Shown: positions 58,186 through 64,000 of the stretch, in pieces
Numbering within the stretch: position 1 is the first letter of the stretch
How the letters are laid out: the number at the start of each line of letters is the position of its first letter
Origin: an uncultured Ruthenibacterium sp.
GTDB lineage: Bacteria; Bacillota; Clostridia; Oscillospirales; Ruminococcaceae
Length of the DNA stretch: 64,000 nucleotides
Assembly: GCA_944386565.1 (NCBI GenBank)
Contig: CALXBO010000004.1
Span: 38,278 to 102,277 of the forward strand
Direction of reading: 5' to 3'
Program-made: the position numbers and the translations under genes
Notes under the pieces: model-generated
What the model was told of the DNA's origin: nothing
The model's input: the letters and a program-made list of their open reading frames with translations, nothing else
Databases searched by the model: none

Positions 58186-59498
58186 ACATCGCCATCATCT
58201 CCCTCGGCTGCCCCAAGAACCAGGTGGACGCCGACGTGATGTGCCACGCGCTTCTGTCGCGCGGCCACACCACCACCGCCGACCTGTCCGAAGCGGACTG
58301 CATCCTCGTCAACACCTGCGCGTTCATTGAGAGCGCCAAGCAGGAGGCCATCGAGAACATCCTCGAGGCGTGCTCGTACAAGGAGGCGAACCCCGCGCTG
58401 AAGGTCGTCGTCACGGGCTGCCTCGCCGAGCGCTACCGCTCCGAGATCCTCACGGAGATCCCCGAGGTCGACGCTGTTATCGGCATCGGCTCGAACGGCG
58501 CGATCTGCGACTTGCTCGACCGCGTCGAAGCGGGCGAGGAGCACCTCGAGAGCTACGGCCCGAAGCGCGACATGCCGCTCGGCGGCTGCCGCGTCATCTC
58601 CACGCCGAAACACTACGCCTACCTGAAGATCGCCGAGGGCTGCTCGAACTGCTGCGCGTACTGCGCCATCCCGCTCATCCGCGGCGGCCTGCGCAGCCGC
58701 ACGGTCGAGGACTGCGTCGAGGAGGCGGAGTTCCTCGCGTCCGAGGGCGTGAAGGAGCTCATCGTCGTCGCGCAGGACATCACCGCGTTCGGCGCCGACC
58801 GCGGCGAGCCCGAGATCGCGCAGCTGCTCGACGAGCTGAACAAGGTCGAGGGCATCGAGTGGATCCGCATGCTGTACGCGTATCCCGAGCGCATCACGGA
58901 CGAATTCATCGACGCGATGGTGCGCAACGACAAGGTGCTGCACTACCTCGACGTGCCCATCCAGCACATCGACTCCGAAGTCCTCGCGCGCATGAACCGC
59001 AAGGGCGACGAGACGACCGTCCGCTCCGCGCTCGCACGTCTGCGCGCCGCGATGCCGGACATCACGCTGCGCACGACGCTCATCACCGGATTCCCCGGCG
59101 AGACGGAGGAGCAGTTCGAGAAGCTGTGCGCGTTCGTGCGCGAGCAGCGCTTTGCCCGCCTCGGGTGCTTCGCGTACAGCGAGGAGGAGGGCACGAAGGC
59201 CGCCGAGATGGAGCAGATGCCGATGGAGGTGCGCGAGCAGCGCGCCGAGGCCGTCATGCGCATCCAGACGGACATCATGGCCGAGACGCAGCAGGCGATG
59301 ATCGGCCGCACGCTCACCGTTATCTGCGACGACTACGACGAGGAAAACGAGCTGTACCTGTGCCGCTCGCGCGGCGACGCGCCCGACATCGACGCGGTCG
59401 TCTGCGTCCGCAGCGAAGAAACGATGTATCCCGGACAGTTCTACGACGTGACGGTGGAGGATTCCGACGTTTACGATCTGTATGCCGTCCGCGCCTGA
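58182..59498 (+). CDS. rimO: Ribosomal protein S12 methylthiotransferase RimO
   Basis: A 438-residue radical-SAM enzyme that adds a methylthio group to S12 Asp. N-terminal MTTase domain: SLGCPKNQVD, then cysteines in VNTCAFIE and VVTGCLAERY. The radical-SAM motif EGCSNCCAYCAIP has the CX3CX2C spacing (~151-158). The C-terminal TRAM domain covers ~375-438. The LGCPKN motif separates RimO from MiaB. Start: ATG 58182 overlapping recX. pgsA follows after 15 nt. Confidence 0.96.
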   Translation: MNIAIISLGCPKNQVDADVMCHALLSRGHTTTADLSEADCILVNTCAFIESAKQEAIENILEACSYKEANPALKVVVTGCLAERYRSEILTEIPEVDAVIGIGSNGAICDLLDRVEAGEEHLESYGPKRDMPLGGCRVISTPKHYAYLKIAEGCSNCCAYCAIPLIRGGLRSRTVEDCVEEAEFLASEGVKELIVVAQDITAFGADRGEPEIAQLLDELNKVEGIEWIRMLYAYPERITDEFIDAMVRNDKVLHYLDVPIQHIDSEVLARMNRKGDETTVRSALARLRAAMPDITLRTTLITGFPGETEEQFEKLCAFVREQRFARLGCFAYSEEEGTKAAEMEQMPMEVREQRAEAVMRIQTDIMAETQQAMIGRTLTVICDDYDEENELYLCRSRGDAPDIDAVVCVRSEETMYPGQFYDVTVEDSDVYDLYAVRA

Positions 59499-59513
59499 GA
59501 GGAGAGTATTGGC

Positions 59514-60083
59514 ATGAATCTGCCCAACAAACTGACGCTTCTGCGCATCCTGCTCGTTCCCGTGTTCATGGTGTGCGCCGCCAACCACTGGATGCTGGCC
59601 GCCGGCATCATCTTTGCCGTCGCCAGCTTTACCGATTATCTTGACGGCCACCTCGCGCGCAAATACCACCTCGTCACCGATTTCGGCAAGTTTGCCGACC
59701 CGCTCGCCGACAAGCTCCTGACGACGACGGCGTTTCTGTACATGCTTGCGGACGGCTGCTGCGACCCGGTCGTGCTCGTCCTCATCCTCGCGCGCGAATT
59801 CGCCGTCTCCGGCCTGCGCATGGTCGCGGCCGGCGCGAAGGACGGCAAGGTCATCGCGGCCAACATGTGGGGCAAGGTCAAGACCGTCATGCAGATGCTG
59901 ACCATCATCTTCTACTACTTCGGCTACGCGATCGAATCGCGCCTTGACCCCAATGCAGTCAACAGCGTGTTCCTCACGCAGGCCATCAGCTGGGCGCTGT
60001 GCTGGTTCGTCGCAGCCGTCACGGTGATCTCGGGCGTCAAATACCTGTGGGACAACCGCACGTTCATCAACACCGCGAAATAA
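59514..60083 (+). CDS. pgsA: CDP-diacylglycerol-glycerol-3-phosphate 3-phosphatidyltransferase
   Basis: A 189-residue integral membrane enzyme of phosphatidylglycerol synthesis. The CDP-alcohol phosphotransferase signature, DX2DGX2ARX8GX3DX3D, is met by DYLDGHLARKYH and GKFADPLADKL (~42-70). NLPNKLTLLRILLVP is a typical N-terminus. About five transmembrane helices. Start: ATG 59514 with GAGAGGAG upstream. Last gene of the recA operon; a strong hairpin terminator follows. Confidence 0.96.
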   Translation: MNLPNKLTLLRILLVPVFMVCAANHWMLAAGIIFAVASFTDYLDGHLARKYHLVTDFGKFADPLADKLLTTTAFLYMLADGCCDPVVLVLILAREFAVSGLRMVAAGAKDGKVIAANMWGKVKTVMQMLTIIFYYFGYAIESRLDPNAVNSVFLTQAISWALCWFVAAVTVISGVKYLWDNRTFINTAK

Positions 60084-60095
60084 TCCGGAACGAAA

Positions 60096-60127
60096 GGGGC
60101 GGAGCCGCGCGGCTCCGCCCCTTTTTT
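60096..60127 (+). terminator. Intrinsic terminator between pgsA and ansA
   Basis: GGGGCGGAGCC (60096-60106) pairs with GGCTCCGCCCC (60111-60121), followed by TTTTTT. Only 20 nt lie between it and the next start codon. Confidence 0.92.
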
Positions 60128-60147
60128 CAACACGGGAGGACAGAAAT

Positions 60148-61152
60148 GTGAAAAAGATTCTTCTTCTGGCCACGGGCGGGACGATCGCCAGCGTGGAGAC
60201 GGCCGAGGGCCTTTCCCCGGCACAATCCCCCGAGCGGCTTCTCTCCTATGTGCCCGAGACGCGCAGCGTGTGCCACGTGGACGTGGAGCAGCCCTTCTGC
60301 ATTGACAGCACGAACATCCAGCCGGAGCACTGGGTCGCGCTGTCCAAGCGCATCTGCGCGGTGTACGACGAATACGACGGCTTTGTCATCACGCACGGCA
60401 CGGACACGATGGCCTACACCGCCGCGGCGCTGTCGTACCTCGTGCAGTCCGGCAGTAAGCCCATCGTGCTCACGGGCGCGCAGAAGCCCATCAGCGCGCT
60501 CATCACGGACGCGCGCAAGAATCTGCTCGACAGTCTGCGCTTCGCCTCGCACGACGGCGTGCACGGCGTGTACGTCGTGTTCGACGGCAAGGCCATTCTC
60601 GGCACGCGCGCCCGCAAGGTGCGCTCCAAGAGCTACAGCGCCTTTGAGAGCATCAACTATCCCGTGGCAGCGTTCCTCGACGACCGCCGCATCCTCCAAT
60701 ATGTGGACGCAGGGGAGCGCCAGAGCGCCGTGCGGTTCTACGACGCGCTGTGCCCGTCGGTGTTCGTTCTCAAGCTGCTGCCCGGCATCCGGCCCGACAT
60801 CCTCGAGTACATCGGCGAGCGGTACGACGCCATCATCCTCGAGAGCTACGGCGTCGGCGGTGTGCCGCAGTACGGCCAGCGCGATTTTCTGCGCGGGCTC
60901 GAGGCGCTCACCGCCCGGGGGAAAATCGCAGTCATCGCCACGCAGGTCATGCTCGAGGGCAGTGACGCCGAACTGTACGAGGTCGGCTTCCGGGCCATCC
61001 ACCACTGCAACGTCCTGCAGGCCTACGACATGACCGTCGAGGCCGCCGCCGTCAAGCTGATGTGGATTCTGGCGCAGACGCACGAGTTCAGCGAGGTGCG
61101 CCGTCTGTTCTACACGTCTGTCGGCGGCGACATCCTCACACCGGAACAATAA
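60148..61152 (+). CDS. ansA: Type I L-asparaginase
   Basis: A 334-residue cytoplasmic asparaginase. LLLATGGTIAS holds the first catalytic Thr (T11 or nearby), and ITHGTDTMAYTAA holds the second Thr with the Asp. GVGGVPQ and the C-terminal region fit the type I group, which lacks a signal peptide. It makes aspartate and ammonia from asparagine. Start: GTG 60148 with GGGAGG 8 nt upstream; an overlapping ATG is out of frame. There is no room for a promoter between the terminator and the start, so its expression depends on read-through or a promoter inside pgsA. Confidence 0.95.
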   Translation: MKKILLLATGGTIASVETAEGLSPAQSPERLLSYVPETRSVCHVDVEQPFCIDSTNIQPEHWVALSKRICAVYDEYDGFVITHGTDTMAYTAAALSYLVQSGSKPIVLTGAQKPISALITDARKNLLDSLRFASHDGVHGVYVVFDGKAILGTRARKVRSKSYSAFESINYPVAAFLDDRRILQYVDAGERQSAVRFYDALCPSVFVLKLLPGIRPDILEYIGERYDAIILESYGVGGVPQYGQRDFLRGLEALTARGKIAVIATQVMLEGSDAELYEVGFRAIHHCNVLQAYDMTVEAAAVKLMWILAQTHEFSEVRRLFYTSVGGDILTPEQ

Positions 61153-61155
61153 AAT

Positions 61156-61201
61156 ACGCCCCGTATATTCATAAAACGAATATACAGGGCGTTTCTCTTT
61201 T
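61156..61201. terminator. Bidirectional terminator between convergent genes
   Basis: ACGCCC and GTATATTC (61156-61170) pair with GAATATAC and GGGCGT (61178-61192), followed by TTCTCTTTTT. Confidence 0.87.
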
Positions 61202-61744
61202 TCAGACGATGGTGTATCCCATGCCGGCCAGAAGCGTCAGCGCGCGCTCGTGCCCCTCGGGCGTCATCGCGGCACACAGAGCGCTGTTGACGGCGATCTC
61301 CGTGTTGAGAAATTCGGAGTGGAGCAGAATCGCGTTGGAAACGACGCAGATGTCCGTCACCACGCCGCACAGCTCGATGCGGTCGGGGTCGCCGCCGCAC
61401 ATCAGGCGCACCGCGGCGGGCAGGGCGGGGGAGCCGAACGTGGCCTTCTCCACGATCATCACACCGTCCTGCACGTGCTCCTCGTAATCGGAGAGGCTTC
61501 CGTACAGGCCCCAGCCCTCCGTTCCGCGCACGCAGTGCGGAACGGGCAGGAACTTTCCCTCTCGCGTGTTGAGATATTCCTCGAGATGCGTGTCCTTTGT
61601 GAAGATCACGGGCTTGTCCGCCTGGCGGTATTCCCGCACGCGCGCCTCAATGCCCGCCTCCAGCGTCTCCGCCGCGGGATTGGCCAGCGCGCCGGAGACG
61701 AAATCCACCTGATAGTCAATTACAATAAGTATATCTTTTTCCAT
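61202..61744 (-). CDS. Isochorismatase-family hydrolase (nicotinamidase-like)
   Basis: A 180-residue cysteine hydrolase. The triad is visible: Asp in VIDYQVDF (D10), Lys in VEKATFGS, and Cys in GVVTDICVVSNA. DYQVDFVSGAL and CGVVTDIC are close to nicotinamidases (PncA), which convert nicotinamide to nicotinate for NAD salvage. The start is ATG 61744, 8 nt after AGG; an upstream in-frame GTG is inside that ribosome site. Its start lies 1 nt after the alr stop codon, so it is translated by coupling with alr. Confidence 0.87.
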   Translation of the reverse strand: MEKDILIVIDYQVDFVSGALANPAAETLEAGIEARVREYRQADKPVIFTKDTHLEEYLNTREGKFLPVPHCVRGTEGWGLYGSLSDYEEHVQDGVMIVEKATFGSPALPAAVRLMCGGDPDRIELCGVVTDICVVSNAILLHSEFLNTEIAVNSALCAAMTPEGHERALTLLAGMGYTIV

Positions 61745-61745
61745 A

Positions 61746-62915
61746 TTATACACCTCGTAAATAATTCACCATATCCACTTCACGGCCGCCGTCCAGATAG
61801 ACGCGCGGCACGCGCCGTCCGATGCTGCACAGGATCTCATAGGGGATCGTCCCCGCGGTGTGCGCCAGCGTTTCCACGCTGTCGGAAACGTCGCCGCCGA
61901 ACACGGTCGCCGCGTCGCCCGCGGCAGCCTCGGGGATGTCGGTCACGTCGACCATCATCTGGTCCATGCACACGCGGCCCAGCACGCGCGCGGGTTTGCC
62001 GCAGATCTCAACGATGCCGCGGTTCGACATCGCGCGGGGATAGCCGTCCGCGTATCCGACCGTCAGCGTTGCCACGCGCATCGGCCGGCTCGACTCAAAC
62101 GTCCGCCCGTAGCTGATGCAGCGCCCGGCGGGCAGTTCCTTCACCATGCTCACGCAGCATTTGAGACGCATCGCGCTGCGCAGGCCGGGCAGCGTCACCT
62201 CAGCCGAGGGGTTCTCGCCGTACAGGATGATGCCGGGACGCACCGCGTCGCGGTGAAATTCGGGGTAAGCGAACGTGCCGGCCGAGTTGCAGCAGTGCAC
62301 CGTTTCAAACGTTACGCCGCGGTCGGACAGCTCGTCGACAGCGGCGCACATCCGCGCGTACTGCGCGTGTGTGAACGAGACGTCGTCCGCCAGCGTGCTG
62401 TCGGCCACGGCGAAGTGCGTGAAAATTCCGGCGGCGTGCAGCCCCGGCAGGCGGCAGACGGACTCGACGGCCGCCACGGTGTCGGCGTTGCCCACGGCAT
62501 CGAAGCCGATGCGCGACATGCCGGTGTCCAGCTTGATGTGGATGCGCACGGTCACGCCCGCGGCGCAGGCGGCGTCGCTCAGCTCCTGTGCGTACTCCGA
62601 GGAGAAGACCGTCTGTGTGATGTTGTTTTCGCTCAGCGCGGCGGCGTTTTCCGCGCCGGTGTAGCCGAGGATCAGGATGGGAGCTTCCACGCCCGCGCGG
62701 CGCAGGCGCATGGCTTCTTCAAATCCGGACACGGCAAATCCGTCGGCGCCTTCCCCCTCCAGAAGACGGGCCACGGCGGCGTCCCCGTGCCCGTATGCGT
62801 CCGCCTTGACGACGGCAATCACGGCCGCGCCGTCCGCGGCGCGGCGTACCAGTTCAAAATTATGGCGCAGGGCTCCGAGGTCGACCTCAGCCCAACAGCG
62901 GCGTTCAAATTCCAA
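61746..62915 (-). CDS. alr: Alanine racemase
   Basis: A 389-residue PLP enzyme of fold type III that makes D-alanine for peptidoglycan. VVKADAYGHG holds the PLP lysine (K37), the second catalytic Tyr is in the C-terminal domain, and GYADGYPR and GRVCMDQMMVDVT are conserved. A TTG at 62915 is chosen as start because AGGTGAT lies 7 nt upstream and the protein then begins EFERRCWAEVDL, as in relatives; a longer TTG start at 62945 has no ribosome site. The nicotinamidase-like gene is coupled behind it. Confidence 0.95.
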   Translation of the reverse strand: MEFERRCWAEVDLGALRHNFELVRRAADGAAVIAVVKADAYGHGDAAVARLLEGEGADGFAVSGFEEAMRLRRAGVEAPILILGYTGAENAAALSENNITQTVFSSEYAQELSDAACAAGVTVRIHIKLDTGMSRIGFDAVGNADTVAAVESVCRLPGLHAAGIFTHFAVADSTLADDVSFTHAQYARMCAAVDELSDRGVTFETVHCCNSAGTFAYPEFHRDAVRPGIILYGENPSAEVTLPGLRSAMRLKCCVSMVKELPAGRCISYGRTFESSRPMRVATLTVGYADGYPRAMSNRGIVEICGKPARVLGRVCMDQMMVDVTDIPEAAAGDAATVFGGDVSDSVETLAHTAGTIPYEILCSIGRRVPRVYLDGGREVDMVNYLRGV

Positions 62916-62956
62916 AACGATCACCTGAACTATTATGGATTGCAATACTTATCTGT

Positions 62957-62985
62957 ATTATAATCATTTGCGCCGTATTCGTAAA
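62957..62985 (-). promoter_or_regulatory. Sigma-A promoter of alr
   Basis: Minus strand: TTTACG (62980-62985), 17-nt spacer, TATAAT (62957-62962). Confidence 0.8.
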
Positions 62986-63008
62986 CAGAAAAAAACAAAA
63001 TTGCCTCG

Positions 63009-63053
63009 TGAGAGAACGAGAGAATGAAAGAGAAAACGAGAGAAAACAGGAGA
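63009..63053 (+). repeat. Polypurine tract with GAGAGAA-type repeats
   Basis: Almost uninterrupted purines with imperfect repeats of GAGAGAA and AACGAGAGAA. It is upstream of the rplM promoter and unlike the surrounding DNA. Confidence 0.7.
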
Positions 63054-63089
63054 TTGCGCGGAGCTAAATTAAAAATTTGGAAAAAGGGC

Positions 63090-63119
63090 TTGACTTTGTC
63101 TTTGTGTGTGTCGTATAAT
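63090..63119 (+). promoter_or_regulatory. Sigma-A promoter of rplM-rpsI
   Basis: TTGACT (63090-63095), 18-nt spacer, TATAAT (63114-63119). Confidence 0.88.
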
Positions 63120-63128
63120 CTATCTTGC

Positions 63129-63147
63129 GCCTGCACGGCAGGCTTTT
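63129..63147 (+). promoter_or_regulatory. Leader hairpin of rplM
   Basis: GCCTGC (63129-63134), ACG loop, GCAGGC (63138-63143), then TTTT. It begins at or next to the transcript start, where L13 leaders of Bacillota can bind ribosomal protein. Similarity to a known L13 leader is not shown. Confidence 0.45.
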
Positions 63148-63188
63148 CAAACATCCGATTTTTTCCAATATTTTTAGGAGGAACTACA

Positions 63189-63617
63189 ATGAGCACAACT
63201 CTTGCGAAACCCGCCGATGTACAGCGCAAGTGGTATATCATCGACGCCGCGGGCAAGCCTCTCGGCCGCACCGCTGCTACCGCCGCTGTTCTTCTGCGCG
63301 GCAAAAACAAGGTCACCTTCACGCCGAACGTTGACTGCGGCGATCACGTGGTGATCATCAACACCGACAAAGCTGTTCTGACGGGCGCGAAGCTCGAGAA
63401 GAAATACTACTATCATCACAGCGGCTGGATCGGCGGTATGAAGGCTGTCCAGTACCGCACGCTGATGGCGGAGAAATCCGACCTGGCCATGATGCTGGCT
63501 GTCAAGGGCATGCTGCCCTCCAACACGCTGGGCGCCAAGGCTCTGAAGCGCCTGCGCGTCTACAAGGGCGCCGAGCACTGCAACGCTGCCCAGAAGCCCG
63601 AACTCTACACGCTGTAA
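63189..63617 (+). CDS. rplM: 50S ribosomal protein L13
   Basis: The 142-residue L13. QRKWYIIDAAGKPLGRTA, VDCGDHVVIINTDKAVLTG, KKYYYHHSGWIGG and MLPSNTLGAKALKRLRVYKG are the classic conserved segments. It is an early-assembly protein of the large subunit. Start: ATG 63189 behind TTAGGAGG; open codons before it belong to the leader. rpsI follows 18 nt after the stop, the usual order in bacteria. Confidence 0.98.
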   Translation: MSTTLAKPADVQRKWYIIDAAGKPLGRTAATAAVLLRGKNKVTFTPNVDCGDHVVIINTDKAVLTGAKLEKKYYYHHSGWIGGMKAVQYRTLMAEKSDLAMMLAVKGMLPSNTLGAKALKRLRVYKGAEHCNAAQKPELYTL

Positions 63618-63635
63618 TCAGGAGGCAAGGAAGTT

Positions 63636-64000
63636 ATGTACGAGACAAAACCCTACTACTACGGCACTGGCCGCCGCAAAAGCTCCGTTGCCCGTGTGCG
63701 CGTGTACAACGGCACTGGCAAAGTGACCATCAACGATCGTGACATCGACGATTACTTCGGTCTGGAGACCCTGAAGCTGATCGTTCGTCAGCCCCTCGCC
63801 CTGACGGGTCTCGAGGATAAGTTCGACATCGTCGTCCGCGTCAACGGCGGCGGCATCTCCGGCCAGGCCGGCGCTATCCGCCACGGTCTGTCCCGCGCTC
63901 TGCTGAACTACGACGAGAACCTGCGCCCCGAGCTGAAGAAGGCCGGCTTCCTCACGCGTGATCCGCGCATGAAGGAACGCAAGAAGTACGGCCTCAAGGC
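63636..64000 (+). CDS. rpsI: 30S ribosomal protein S9, 3' end cut by the window
   Basis: The first 121 codons of S9 are present; the stop lies beyond base 64000. [19 protein letters not shown] at the N-terminus and [20 protein letters not shown] are diagnostic, and the frame continues into [12 protein letters not shown], close to the usual C-terminus (about 130 residues). Start: ATG 63636 with AGGAGG about 9 nt upstream. The S9 C-terminal tail contacts P-site tRNA. Cotranscribed with rplM. Confidence 0.98.
   Translation, partial: MYETKPYYYGTGRRKSSVARVRVYNGTGKVTINDRDIDDYFGLETLKLIVRQPLALTGLEDKFDIVVRVNGGGISGQAGAIRHGLSRALLNYDENLRPELKKAGFLTRDPRMKERKKYGLK

Overview
The window is GC-rich, densely packed Gram-positive-type DNA, most likely from a high-GC member of class Clostridia (Bacillota), such as an Oscillospiraceae-like gut anaerobe. 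The evidence is GGAGG-type ribosome binding sites, sigma-A promoters, a tryptophan T-box riboswitch, a class B sortase, many lipoproteins with Gly/Ala/Ser-Cys lipoboxes, VanR/VanS-like two-component pairs, and no outer-membrane genes. The placement is inferred from gene content only. I see no phage, insertion sequence, CRISPR array or rRNA; there is one tRNA (Thr-UGU).

Layout. 1-7.1 kb: end of a PocR/AraC regulator, a TIM-barrel glycosidase-like protein, an XRE-type membrane regulator, a GH3 enzyme and a lipoprotein. 7.3-11.9 kb: TrpB2 under a Trp T-box, and divergent codB-codA (cytosine uptake and deamination) behind a short leader with its own intrinsic terminator. 12.0-12.8 kb: two headless gene remnants (a GPH sugar symporter and a TetR regulator) that meet back to back at one junction. 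13.0-16.0 kb: a GH79-like glycosidase and an MFS sugar transporter. 16.0-19.5 kb: histidine kinase, response regulator and ECF sigma factor on the minus strand. 19.7-26.0 kb: UMF1 transporter, zinc-dependent phospholipase-C-like protein, YhhN, a membrane protein, a GHL10 lipoprotein, a UlaG-like lactonase-fold protein and a lipoprotein.

26.1-30.4 kb is one operon: xpaC, telA, a LemA-like gene, a TPM-domain protein with a collagen-like and Gly-rich tail, and sortase B. It is the best candidate for a little-described envelope system. 30.4-34.7 kb: lipoprotein, TcaA-like zinc-ribbon membrane protein, psuG and a SpoIIQ-like M23 protein. 34.8-41.3 kb: surface polysaccharide genes (rfbC, ABC-2 permease and ATPase, two tandem double-GT2 glycosyltransferases), then 5-formyl-THF cyclo-ligase. 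41.3-44.6 kb: tRNA-Thr, ridA, two small zinc-ribbon membrane proteins, an unknown protein, and a MarR-DegV pair that resembles FabT and FakB. 44.7-50.7 kb: an ABC exporter with a giant coiled-coil permease, a divergent TetR and a ZIP transporter.

50.7-64 kb is mostly housekeeping: lipoprotein-response regulator-kinase-YqhQ-prmC as one operon, recA-recX-rimO-pgsA, an asparaginase, alr plus a nicotinamidase-like gene on the minus strand, and rplM-rpsI, which runs off the window. Starts were chosen by ribosome binding site and family N-terminus. Several genes use GTG or TTG. Long open frames opposite real genes were treated as GC-driven shadows.
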